Source: Bacteroidales bacterium
GTDB taxonomy: Bacteria > Bacteroidota > Bacteroidia > Bacteroidales > UBA12077
NCBI GenBank assembly: GCA_019038645.1
Contig: JAHOYT010000015.1
Span: 1-34,697 of the forward strand
Reading direction: 5' to 3'
DNA length: 34,697 bases
The notes under the pieces were generated by a model. It saw only the letters and a program-made list of their open reading frames with translations. It did not search any database and had not been told where the DNA came from. Each line of letters begins with the position of its first letter. Position 1 is the stretch's first letter. The translations under genes and the position numbers were made by a program. Below are positions 1 to 7,479 of the stretch, piece after piece.

Positions 1-15
1 CAGGCAGGCTCAGTG
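1..15. repeat. Terminal CAGGCAGG repeat copy, left edge
   Basis: The first 15 bases begin CAGGCAGG and match the reverse complement of 34681-34695 at 12 of 15 positions, so the window is bounded by inverted copies of a short sequence. This may be the end of a dispersed intergenic repeat at which a contig was broken. The full repeat is not visible, so its nature is inference. Confidence 0.4.
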
Positions 16-39
16 TAATAGTTTGATAATTTGACAGTT

Positions 40-67
40 GTCATATTGAGCCTGTCGAAATATGAAC
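40..67. repeat. Dispersed palindromic intergenic repeat (TCATATT...AATATGA)
   Basis: A perfect 7-bp inverted repeat, TCATATT at 41-47 and AATATGA at 59-65, encloses GAGCCTGTCGA. This resembles the 'TCATnCTGAGCcTGTCGAAgnATGA' type of dispersed intergenic repeat seen in many Bacteroidota genomes (family resemblance recalled, not searched). It lies just downstream of the 72-425 gene and could fold at the end of that transcript, but it has no T-run and is not called as a terminator. Confidence 0.5.
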
Positions 68-71
68 AATC

Positions 72-425
72 TTAAGACTTTTTGGACAGCCTCTTTTTAT
101 CTATAATGTCAATAAAGTTATTTAGGACAATTCCAATATCTTTTTCTGTAACAACTGAAACCTCAATAGTTTTATTTAATTCGTTTTGTTCTGAACAAAC
201 TAATTTATCAATATTATTTCTTTTAAGTTCAGATATAAATATTGCCGTATCAAATTTATGATTGCTAAATAATTCAGATGTTTTTATTTTTCCGGAAAAC
301 TGATAACTTCTGTTACTTACATTATACATTAAATAATACGATGCATCTTCAATCCCATTCTCTGAGATTTCTGTTCCATTATCCGTAGGAATTAATACTT
401 TTAAATCAAAACCTTTATCAGCCAT
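72..425 (-). CDS. NifX/NifB-like dinitrogenase cofactor-domain protein, divergent
   Basis: This 117-residue soluble protein has no signal peptide. Its N-terminal half (LKVLIPTDNGTEIS, then YYLMYNV) matches the opening of the dinitrogenase iron-molybdenum cofactor-binding fold, in which small NifX/NafY-like proteins start 'KIAVPTDDG..IS.HFG.A.YF.IY'. The usual HFG segment is replaced by ENGIED, so the metal-cluster site is not conserved. The C-terminal part fits the second half of the fold (FDTAIFIS..., then an acidic helix). No nitrogenase gene is near. It starts 5 nt after the patB-like stop, so both are probably one transcript. The assignment rests on a short motif; a stand-alone protein of unknown function is the alternative. 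Confidence 0.5.
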   Translation of the reverse strand: MADKGFDLKVLIPTDNGTEISENGIEDASYYLMYNVSNRSYQFSGKIKTSELFSNHKFDTAIFISELKRNNIDKLVCSEQNELNKTIEVSVVTEKDIGIVLNNFIDIIDKKRLSKKS

Positions 426-430
426 AAAAT

Positions 431-1600
431 TTATAGTTTACTAAGGGCCTTTTCAAGTTTTATTAAAGCCTCCTTTATAGTTTCCCGTGGACATGCAATA
501 TTCATCCGTACAAAACCCTCACCTCCTGTTCCAAACATTTTACCATCGTTAAAACCAAGTCCCGCATCATGAATTATAAATTCCTTTATATCTTTTCCGT
601 TTAAATTAATTGCAGAGCAGTCGAGCCAGACAAGATATGTTCCTTCAGGTCGAATCATGTTTATACCCGATATTCTTTTATCAATAAAATCCTGAATTAA
701 ATCCAGATTACCAGAGAGGTAATCCATTAACTGATCCAGCCATTCATCGCCAAAATTATATGCTGCTTCTGAAGCTACTGTTCCAAATACATTTCCTAAA
801 CCAACATGTATAGTATCCAGAACTTTATCATACTTTTCTTTCAAATCTTTATTTGATGCTATAACCGAAGAGGTAGCCAATGCCGCCATATTAAAGGTTT
901 TGCTGGGCGCAATGAATGTAACTGTATTATTAGCTATTTCATCTGATATTGAAGCCAAAGCAGTAAACTTATATTCTTTGAAAACTAAATCGGCATGTAT
1001 TTCATCTGATAATATTATTACATTGTTTTCTATACACATCTCTCCCAGTCTTTTAAGTTCTTCTCTTGTCCATACAGAACCACCAGGATTATGCGGATTT
1101 GATAATATAAGTAGTTTCGCATCTTTCAATTTATCAGACAAATCATCAAAATCGAAATGATATCGATTATTTTTTAAACTCAAAGGATTTTCAACTAAAG
1201 CGCGGTTATTATTTTCAATAGCCGAAAAAAACGGGAAATACACCGGAGGCTGAATTATTATTTTATCGCCTTGATTTGTATAAGCCAATATGGCCATATT
1301 TACTGCAGGAACAATTCCGGGGCTAAATGATATCCATTCCATATCAACGTTCCATTGATGTCTGCGCTTTAACCAATTAACTATAGATGTAAAATATGAT
1401 TCAGGCCTGAAACTGTATCCAAACAGTTCATGATTTGCTCGCTCCTTAATTGCTTTAATTATAAAATCCGGAGTTTTGAAATCCATATCGGCTACCCACA
1501 TTGGAATTACATCGCTGCTGCCAAATATTTCATTTCGCAAATCATACTTAACAGAAGCTGTATTTTCACGATTCACAATTTCATCAAAGTTATATTTCAT
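431..1600 (-). CDS. patB: MalY/PatB-family PLP aminotransferase / cystathionine beta-lyase
   Basis: This 389-residue fold-type I PLP enzyme is a normal full length for MalY/PatB proteins. These cleave C-S bonds in cystathionine or cysteine conjugates, releasing homocysteine or thiols, pyruvate and ammonia in the cytoplasm. Visible landmarks are VIPMWVADMDF near residue 32, the NPHNPGG loop near 168, the cofactor-contacting Asp in SDEIHADL (about D199), the Schiff-base lysine in APSKTFN (K234), and the carboxylate-binding Arg in FVRMNIACP near the C-terminus. It starts ATG and sits between a truncated reading frame upstream and the NifX-like gene 5 nt downstream. MalY-type beta-lyase and generic class I/II aminotransferase cannot be separated by sequence; PatB-like is the best fit. 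Confidence 0.88.
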   Translation of the reverse strand: MKYNFDEIVNRENTASVKYDLRNEIFGSSDVIPMWVADMDFKTPDFIIKAIKERANHELFGYSFRPESYFTSIVNWLKRRHQWNVDMEWISFSPGIVPAVNMAILAYTNQGDKIIIQPPVYFPFFSAIENNNRALVENPLSLKNNRYHFDFDDLSDKLKDAKLLILSNPHNPGGSVWTREELKRLGEMCIENNVIILSDEIHADLVFKEYKFTALASISDEIANNTVTFIAPSKTFNMAALATSSVIASNKDLKEKYDKVLDTIHVGLGNVFGTVASEAAYNFGDEWLDQLMDYLSGNLDLIQDFIDKRISGINMIRPEGTYLVWLDCSAINLNGKDIKEFIIHDAGLGFNDGKMFGTGGEGFVRMNIACPRETIKEALIKLEKALSKL

Positions 1601-1619
1601 TATATTATGCTTTTAGCTG

Positions 1620-1682
1620 ATAGTCAATGTTCTTTATAGTTCGTAATTTCTAATTATTTGGAATATCCAACTGATTGACTAT
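1620..1682. repeat. 9-bp inverted repeat pair with 45-bp spacer
   Basis: ATAGTCAAT at 1620-1628 is the exact reverse complement of ATTGACTAT at 1674-1682, in the gap between the patB-like gene and a signal-peptide ORF. It could be a small non-autonomous insertion scar or chance in AT-rich DNA. No target duplication was recognised. Confidence 0.3.
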
Positions 1683-1717
1683 AAATTACATATTGATTTT
1701 CATTCAGTATTATCAGG

Positions 1718-1804
1718 CTATGGTAATTTTATTAACTCCTGCGCAATTACTGCATTCAAAGATAGCAAAGCAACACTGGTGAGTATGAGATTAGTTAATT
1801 TCAT
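1718..1804 (-). pseudogene. 28-codon signal-peptide ORF, probable nitroreductase gene stub
   Basis: An ATG frame starts 6 nt after the thioesterase stop and reads MKLTNLILTSVALLS..., then NAVIAQ, ELIKLP and a TAG stop. It is a textbook Sec signal peptide with an AxA-Q type cleavage site followed by only seven residues. In-frame past the TAG the reading continues PDNTE before a TGA. Exported SagB/nitroreductase-family proteins of Bacteroidota often begin their mature part with 'IKLP.P.KTGG' (recalled, not searched), so the fragment may be the 5' stub of such a gene, cut off by a nonsense mutation and a deletion before patB. A genuine 28-residue secreted peptide is the alternative. The reading frame is certain; the identity is inference. 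Confidence 0.42.
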
Positions 1805-1810
1805 AGTCTT

Positions 1811-2200
1811 CTATTTTTGATTTAATATATCCATAAACTTCTTTGAATTTATAATATATCGGGTATGTGTCCCTTCTCCTATCTTACCTTCTTCGTCCGA
1901 AGCAACAACATTAAACATCAATTTTTTTCCATCTACTTCGGTTAAAGTTGCAGTACATTCTACTTGCATACCAACTGGAGTGGGCTTCAAATGACGTACA
2001 TTCACTTCATATCCAACTGTATTTAAATCTTCGCTTAAATATGGAGCTACCGTTTTTAAAGCTGCATTTTCCATTAATGCAATCATTGCTGGTGTAGCAA
2101 AAACCTCTATCAATCCGGATCCATGTTTTGCTGCAGTGTCTTCATAACTTACTTTTTGTTTGACAGTAAATGAAATTCCTGGTTTTAAATTGAAGTCCAT
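1811..2200 (-). CDS. FlK-like hotdog-fold thioesterase
   Basis: This 129-residue single-domain hotdog protein resembles the fluoroacetyl-CoA thioesterase (FlK) group. Members hydrolyse small acyl-CoA thioesters in the cytoplasm; in bacteria outside fluoroacetate producers the substrate is usually unknown. Typical segments are FATPAMIALMENAA (the hotdog helix, with a catalytic-site Glu), GYEVNVRHLKPTPVG (the strand after the helix) and GEGTHTRYII at the end. It is the first gene of the minus-strand run leading into the patB-like gene. Starting at ATG gives the expected family length. A physiological role, for example clearing toxic acyl-CoAs, is inference. Confidence 0.8.
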   Translation of the reverse strand: MDFNLKPGISFTVKQKVSYEDTAAKHGSGLIEVFATPAMIALMENAALKTVAPYLSEDLNTVGYEVNVRHLKPTPVGMQVECTATLTEVDGKKLMFNVVASDEEGKIGEGTHTRYIINSKKFMDILNQK

Positions 2201-2257
2201 AATTATTTCTGTTTTTTTGTTGACAATAAAGATAAGTATTTCTCAGGTTTTAGAATT

Positions 2258-2288
2258 AAAAAAGGGTATTGTTAATTATCAATACCCT
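2258..2288 (-). terminator. Rho-independent terminator after the flavodiiron gene
   Basis: On the minus strand a perfect 9-bp stem (AGGGTATTG / CAATACCCT) with an 8-nt loop is followed directly by a T-run. It begins 20 nt after the fprA-like stop codon. Confidence 0.85.
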
Positions 2289-2308
2289 AACAAAAACGTA
2301 ATATATTT

Positions 2309-3502
2309 TCAGGCATTTAATTTTTTAATCATTGCATCTGCAAGAATCCTGCAACGCTCAAATGCGTCATCTCCCGGAATACCTTTTGTATCAACAGGAT
2401 CAGAAACCAGTTCCCAATCCATGGTTTCATGAAATTTATGCAAAGCTTTTACACCACCACCATTCCAGCTATACGAACCAAATAATCCCAACAAATGATC
2501 TTTTACTCCAATGTGTTCTAATGTTCGTGTAAGGTTTTCCATAGTAGGCAACATTCCTGAATTATAAGCACAACTTCCAAGTATTACACCTTTATAACGC
2601 CATATTTCATTAATCAGGTATGATATATGAGTTCTGGAAGCATCATAAATTCTTATTTTTTTTATACCGCTTTCAGAAAGTCTGCGTGCAATAGCGTCAG
2701 CCATTTTTTCAGTATTTCCATACATTGAGCCATAAATTATTACAACACCACTTTCCGTTTCGAATTTGCTCCATTTATCGTAAAGAGAAAGAACTTTGTT
2801 TATGTCGTTTCTCCAGATTGGTCCATGTGTTGAGCAAATATATTTTATATCAATACCTTCAAGTTTAATGAAAGCCTTTTGTACCATATTGCTGTATTTA
2901 CCAACTATATTTGAATAGTACCTACGCATTTCATTTTCGTAATATTCTTCGAATTTAATTTCATCATCAAATATTCCACCATCAAGCGAACCAAAACTTC
3001 CAAAAGCATCACCTGAAAATAATATTTTCTCCGCTAAATCATATGTCATCATGGTTTCCGGCCAGTGTACCCATGGAGTCATAATAAATCTAAGCTTATG
3101 ATAACCTAATTCAAGTACATCTCCATCTTCCACCTGATACCAATTATCTTTATAACCAAAGTAGGACTCAACAATTTTAAAAGTCTTTAAATTTCCAACC
3201 AGCTTAATATCAGGATATTTGTTAACAATTGCTTTAATAGCTCCTGAATGATCAGGTTCCATATGATTTATTATTAAATAATCAATTGTTCTGCCATCAA
3301 TTATCTTTTCGATCTTTTCAAGGTAATCATCAGACGAACCATACTCAATGGTGTCAACCAGGGCAATTTTCTCATCAACAATTAAATATGAATTATATGA
3401 CACTCCTTCAGGAAGAGGCCACATATTTTCAAAAAAACTTGTTCTTCGGTCGTTGACTCCTAACCAATATACTGTATCAGTAACTTTTACTGTATTGTGC
3501 AT
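2309..3502 (-). CDS. fprA: Flavodiiron protein (A-type flavoprotein, rubredoxin:oxygen oxidoreductase type)
   Basis: This 397-residue cytoplasmic protein joins a metallo-beta-lactamase-like diiron domain (about 1-245) to a flavodoxin domain (about 253-395). The diiron ligands are visible: the H-x-E-x-D-H set in NHMEPDHSG (H80, E82, D84, H85), the His in PWVHWPE, the Asp in FSGDAFG and the His in CSTHGP. The flavodoxin phosphate loop is YGSMYGNTEKMA. Such proteins reduce O2 to water, or NO to N2O, with electrons from rubredoxin, and protect anaerobes from oxygen. A rubredoxin gene lies at 23627-23782, on the same strand but about 20 kb away. The gene is monocistronic: its own terminator follows, and a TAATTTTG -7-like box lies at 3540-3547. 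Confidence 0.95.
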   Translation of the reverse strand: MHNTVKVTDTVYWLGVNDRRTSFFENMWPLPEGVSYNSYLIVDEKIALVDTIEYGSSDDYLEKIEKIIDGRTIDYLIINHMEPDHSGAIKAIVNKYPDIKLVGNLKTFKIVESYFGYKDNWYQVEDGDVLELGYHKLRFIMTPWVHWPETMMTYDLAEKILFSGDAFGSFGSLDGGIFDDEIKFEEYYENEMRRYYSNIVGKYSNMVQKAFIKLEGIDIKYICSTHGPIWRNDINKVLSLYDKWSKFETESGVVIIYGSMYGNTEKMADAIARRLSESGIKKIRIYDASRTHISYLINEIWRYKGVILGSCAYNSGMLPTMENLTRTLEHIGVKDHLLGLFGSYSWNGGGVKALHKFHETMDWELVSDPVDTKGIPGDDAFERCRILADAMIKKLNA

Positions 3503-3539
3503 ACTTTATTTATTATAATATTTATGATTTAATATTCCG

Positions 3540-3547
3540 CAAAATTA
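3540..3547 (-). promoter_or_regulatory. Putative -7 box (TAATTTTG) for the flavodiiron gene
   Basis: TAATTTTG on the minus strand matches the Bacteroidota TAnnTTTG -7 consensus about 37 nt before the start codon. The -33 region has only a T-run and no clear TTG, so support is partial. Confidence 0.4.
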
Positions 3548-3610
3548 AGTTAAATCTGTTTTCTAAAAAAGAACTGAGAGTTCATTTTATTTCGGAATTA
3601 AGTGGAAATT

Positions 3611-4288
3611 TTAAAAATCCCACATATCAAAACCCGTTCTTCGCGGATAAACAGAAGAATTATAATAAGGAGAGCCAAAATTATATATAGGATTTAGTCC
3701 GTTAGAGTATCTGTATTGAAAATGAAGATGTACCTTGTCATTCACCTTATATCCTACACCAAATGAAATTGATTTATAATCTGTATCGTACGTTTCGGCA
3801 CGGTAATCAGTAAATACTGACTGGTTTTCGTAATAAGTTCCATTACCCCATATACTCCAATTATCAGATAACTGATAATAAGCCATTCCGCTTATCCCGT
3901 AGTTTGAAATACTGGAATTATATCCGCCTCCGGGAGTTGCTCCAAAAGTCCCTTCCACACCACTTAAATTATTTTGCATAATAATCCCGTTAACAGATAT
4001 ATTCAATTTAGAATTAACATTATATGTAAATGCCGGTGCAATGTATGAGCTCATCATCGACATCTCATTACCAAAACTACTGAATCCAGTACCTATAGTC
4101 ACAGAATGAGAAAATTTTTCGTATTGCTTTAATAGTGTGGCATTACTTTTTGTTTCTTCTGTATTATTTTTTTTCAGAACAGTTGAATCAAGTGGTTGAT
4201 AATACTTTGGCATTAACGGGAATACCTGAACTTGTCCGAATAATCCCGAAACAAAAAATACAAATATGACGATTAATACAGATTTCAC
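3611..4288 (-). CDS. Outer-membrane beta-barrel-like protein of unknown function
   Basis: This 225-residue exported protein starts at GTG (no in-frame ATG upstream; the nearby ATGs run into a stop). A signal peptide of about 19 residues ends FVSGLFGQ. The mature part alternates polar and aromatic residues in short amphipathic strands (YGISGMAYYQLSDNWSIWGN and KVHLHFQYRYS are examples) and ends in Phe (MWDF), the usual terminal aromatic of an outer-membrane barrel recognised by BAM. Length suggests a small barrel of 8 to 10 strands. No enzymatic motif is seen. It follows relA by 68 nt and may share its transcript, although a TAAATTTG box at 4343-4350 could give it its own promoter. Confidence 0.7.
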   Translation of the reverse strand: MKSVLIVIFVFFVSGLFGQVQVFPLMPKYYQPLDSTVLKKNNTEETKSNATLLKQYEKFSHSVTIGTGFSSFGNEMSMMSSYIAPAFTYNVNSKLNISVNGIIMQNNLSGVEGTFGATPGGGYNSSISNYGISGMAYYQLSDNWSIWGNGTYYENQSVFTDYRAETYDTDYKSISFGVGYKVNDKVHLHFQYRYSNGLNPIYNFGSPYYNSSVYPRRTGFDMWDF

Positions 4289-4356
4289 TTTCTTTTATAT
4301 TTCATCATTAACAAACGCCTGTTAACTTTTTTTGTTGTTATACAAATTTACAACTT

Positions 4357-6594
4357 TTAATTATCATCGGAGTCTATGCGAATAACTTTTAATATTCCTT
4401 TTTCCGTTTTAAGTTTAGCTATTAACATTTCAAGGTGTTTTGCACTATCAACAAAGAGTTTAAGTTTGCCATCAAACATTCCTTCATTGGAATCAATTGA
4501 AATGGATCGCATTCGAACTTTTAAATCTTTTGATATTATATCTGTTATTTTACTTAACATACCAGTTTCATCTACACCAGAAACCTTAATAGTTGTCTGA
4601 AACGATTGTTTGGATGCACTTTTCTTCCATTGTGCTTTCAGAATCCTGTAATTATATCTATCAACTAACTGCCTTGCGTTCGGACAACTGGTCCTGTGTA
4701 TTTTAATTCCTTCACTAACTGTAACAAAAGCAAAAATTGAATCCCCTAATATTGGATTACAGCATTTTGCCAGTTTATAATCTACATTTTCAATCTTATC
4801 ATCAATAATTAAAAAATCGCTTTGAAAACTTGCTTCCCTTTCCGAATCGATGGAATCTTTTTTCCCGCTAATTTCCTTTGTTGCAACTTCTTCATTTTTA
4901 GGTTCTGTTAAAAACTCTTTAATTTCAGCAACCTCAATTTTTTCTCTGACAATAGCATAATACAAATCGACAGGAGTTTTAAGCTTATAATGTTTTAATA
5001 ATCCGTCAATTAGTTGGTCTTCAAATTTTATTTTCCAGTTTTTTAACCTACGCTTTAACAGCTCTTTACCCATTTCAGCTTCTTTAAATTTTTCTTCACG
5101 AAGCGTTGACTTAATTTTAGTTTTAGCTTTAGATGTAAGAACAAAATTCAACCAGTCTGTTTTTGGTTTTTGAGTTTTTGATGTAACAATGCTTACCTGA
5201 TCGCCATTTTGTAATATTTGCTTAATGGTTGCATTTTTGTGATTTATCATAGCTCCAACACATTGATTTCCAACATCAGAGTGAATATCATAAGCAAAAT
5301 CAAGAACGGTTGATCCGGCCGGAAGTTTTTTCAAATCGCCGTTTGGAGTAAATACAAATACTTCTTTGTTATATAAATTAAGTTTAAGATCATCGATTGT
5401 TTCGCCATTAGCAACACCATTTGTTTCAATTACTTCGCGTACTTTCTGCATCCACTGATCAATTCCCTTTTCGGTTTTTACTCCCTTATATCGCCAGTGT
5501 GCAGCATAGCCTTTTTCAGCAACTTCGTCCATTCTTTGGGTTCTTATCTGAACTTCAACCCATTTACTTTCAGGCCCTACAACGGTTGTATGTAAAGATT
5601 CATAGCCATTTGTTTTAGGTATTGAAATCCAGTCGCGTAACCTTTTTGGGTTTGGCTGATAAAAGTCGGTAACAACAGAATAAACTCTCCAGCAATCAGC
5701 TTTTTCCTTAGAAGGTTTCGAATTTAAAATTATTCGAATTGCAAAAATGTCATATACTTCTTCAAATTCCACGTCCTGCTTTTTCATTTTTTGCCATATG
5801 GAGAAAACCGATTTCGGACGACCCTTTATTTCATATACTATTCCTTGTTCGTTAAGCTCTTTTTCGATTGGTGCAATAAACTTTTTTATAAAACGCTCAC
5901 GTTTAGCTGTGGTGTTTTTCAGTTTCTTAATAATCTCTTTATATTTCTCACTCTCGGTATATTTCATCGAAAGGTTTTCCAGTTCAGATTTAATATTGTA
6001 TAAACCCAAACGGTGAGCCAGAGGCGCATATAAAGAAAATGTTTCAAGTGATGTTTTAATCTGATGGTCTTCAGGCAAATTATTTAAACCTCGCATATCG
6101 TTTAACAAAATTGCCAGTTTAATTAAAATTACACGAACATCTTCGGCAAGTGTTAACAGCATTTGTCTGAAATTCTCTACCTGTGATGCAGAAGTCTTTG
6201 TATTTATATCAGATATTTTTACCAATCCATCGACAATAAGCATAATTGTTTTATCGAACTCCCTGCTTACAACATCAAGTGTTATTTTCTTATCGATTAC
6301 TGCATGATACAATAATGTTGCAACTACAGATCTTGCACCTAATCCAATCTGATCAACAACAATAATAGTATTTTCCAGAGTATCTAAAATTGCCGGATCT
6401 CCTGATGGAGATCTTTTTTCCTCTGAGGCACTCAAAGCAATATCAAACGCTTTTCGGATTAATACGAGCTCTTTCTTTTTAGTAAAATCTTCAGATAGTT
6501 GTAGTAATTCGCGGTATTTATTAATGATTTTTTTTCGATCTCTATCAGTAAATTTTCCTTCGGTCTTTATATCGAAATTATTTTTTGGTAACAT
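4357..6594 (-). CDS. relA: RelA/SpoT-family (p)ppGpp synthetase with degenerate hydrolase domain
   Basis: This 745-residue long RSH protein makes the stringent-response alarmone (p)ppGpp from ATP and GDP/GTP. Order: HD-type hydrolase region (about 30-200), synthetase (about 240-370), TGS (about 405-470), a zinc-finger-like CCNP segment (near 625) and a C-terminal ACT domain (about 665-740). Synthetase motifs are intact: GRPKSVFSIWQKM, VYDIFAIRI, YESLHTTVVGP and VEVQIRT. The hydrolase site is not: the canonical LLHDVVEDT reads LLYHAVIDK (94-102), the upstream HP is missing, and KLADRLHNMRTL reads KLAILLNDMRGL. By analogy with E. coli RelA it should be synthetase-only, with a bifunctional paralogue elsewhere to degrade ppGpp (inferred). 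It starts 2 nt after the nitrilase stop, so the two form an operon. Confidence 0.93.
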   Translation of the reverse strand: MLPKNNFDIKTEGKFTDRDRKKIINKYRELLQLSEDFTKKKELVLIRKAFDIALSASEEKRSPSGDPAILDTLENTIIVVDQIGLGARSVVATLLYHAVIDKKITLDVVSREFDKTIMLIVDGLVKISDINTKTSASQVENFRQMLLTLAEDVRVILIKLAILLNDMRGLNNLPEDHQIKTSLETFSLYAPLAHRLGLYNIKSELENLSMKYTESEKYKEIIKKLKNTTAKRERFIKKFIAPIEKELNEQGIVYEIKGRPKSVFSIWQKMKKQDVEFEEVYDIFAIRIILNSKPSKEKADCWRVYSVVTDFYQPNPKRLRDWISIPKTNGYESLHTTVVGPESKWVEVQIRTQRMDEVAEKGYAAHWRYKGVKTEKGIDQWMQKVREVIETNGVANGETIDDLKLNLYNKEVFVFTPNGDLKKLPAGSTVLDFAYDIHSDVGNQCVGAMINHKNATIKQILQNGDQVSIVTSKTQKPKTDWLNFVLTSKAKTKIKSTLREEKFKEAEMGKELLKRRLKNWKIKFEDQLIDGLLKHYKLKTPVDLYYAIVREKIEVAEIKEFLTEPKNEEVATKEISGKKDSIDSEREASFQSDFLIIDDKIENVDYKLAKCCNPILGDSIFAFVTVSEGIKIHRTSCPNARQLVDRYNYRILKAQWKKSASKQSFQTTIKVSGVDETGMLSKITDIISKDLKVRMRSISIDSNEGMFDGKLKLFVDSAKHLEMLIAKLKTEKGILKVIRIDSDDN

Positions 6595-6596
6595 TT

Positions 6597-7376
6597 TTAC
6601 ATTATTTTAAAATTGTCGGCATCAAGAAATACCGGAAATTTTTCCCTGAACTTATTTAACTCGTTTAACGATAATTCTGCATTAATTATTTCATCTGTAT
6701 AATCATTAGCTTTTGCAAGAATTTGTCCTTTGGCGTTAATAATAACTGTATCGCCTGAATAACTTATACCTTCACCATCACTCCCAATTCTATTAACGCC
6801 AATTACATACGACTGATTTTCTATTGCTCTTGCCTTTAATAGTGTATTCCAAACTTCTTTTCTGCTTTCCGGCCAACTTGCAATATAAATTAACAAATCA
6901 TAATCGTCCTTATTTCTGCTCCACACCGGGAAACGTAAATCATAACATATTAGAGTACAAATTCGCCAACCATTATGTTTAAAAATTGTTTTGCTTTCGC
7001 CTTTTGTAAAATCTTCATGCTCCTTCTCCATACGGAACAGATGTCCTTTATCGTAAGAATGAAACTCCCCGCTTGGGAACATCGTTATGCACCGATTGTA
7101 ATAATTGTTATTTTCTTTAATTATTATACTTCCTACAAGAATCTTTCCAATTTTCTTAGATTGCTCCTTCATCCAATGGTATGATTTGCCATCCATAGTT
7201 TCAGCCAATTCCAGTGAATTCATTGAAAACCCTGTAGTAAACATCTCAGGTAATACCACTAGTTCTGAATCTTTGGGTAATTGGTTCAGTTTTTCCGAAA
7301 ACTGTTTTAAATTTTTATCTATATTTTCCCAAACTAAATCTGTTTGGATACAAGAAATTTTAAGGTTATCTGACAT
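6597..7376 (-). CDS. Nitrilase-superfamily amidohydrolase, YafV/omega-amidase type
   Basis: This 259-residue cytoplasmic C-N hydrolase is taken from ATG at 7376. A TTG-started extension to 7394 is possible, but family members begin at 'MSD.LK', and a TATCTTTG -7-like box at 7392-7399 overlaps the longer start. The catalytic triad is visible: Glu44 in VLPEMFTTGF, Lys110 in YDKGHLF and Cys144 in LICYDLRFP. Omega-amidases hydrolyse alpha-ketoglutaramate or alpha-ketosuccinamate to the keto acid and ammonia, and act in metabolite repair and in methionine salvage. It is the first gene of a two-gene unit with relA (2-nt gap), so stringent-response synthetase expression is probably tied to this promoter. 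The exact substrate cannot be read from sequence. Confidence 0.88.
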   Translation of the reverse strand: MSDNLKISCIQTDLVWENIDKNLKQFSEKLNQLPKDSELVVLPEMFTTGFSMNSLELAETMDGKSYHWMKEQSKKIGKILVGSIIIKENNNYYNRCITMFPSGEFHSYDKGHLFRMEKEHEDFTKGESKTIFKHNGWRICTLICYDLRFPVWSRNKDDYDLLIYIASWPESRKEVWNTLLKARAIENQSYVIGVNRIGSDGEGISYSGDTVIINAKGQILAKANDYTDEIINAELSLNELNKFREKFPVFLDADNFKIM

Positions 7377-7391
7377 ATCAATTTGTTTTTT

Positions 7392-7399
7392 CAAAGATA
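7392..7399 (-). promoter_or_regulatory. Putative -7 box (TATCTTTG) for nitrilase-relA
   Basis: The minus strand reads TATCTTTG, an exact TAnnTTTG match, 16 nt before the preferred nitrilase ATG. No good -33 element is seen and the leader would be very short, so support is moderate at best. Confidence 0.35.
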
Positions 7400-7420
7400 T
7401 AAAGTTTAATGTTTTGAGTT

Positions 7421-7450
7421 AAAAAAAAGCTCCAATTGTTATTGAAGCTT
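7421..7450 (-). terminator. Rho-independent terminator after the ptb-like gene
   Basis: Minus strand: AAGCTTCAAT / ATTGGAGCTT, a 10-bp stem with one G-U pair and loop AACA, followed by eight Ts. It lies 30 nt past the ptb-like stop and just ahead of the nitrilase-relA unit. Confidence 0.88.
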
Positions 7451-7479
7451 AATTAATATTTTGTTAATATTTTTCGCTT

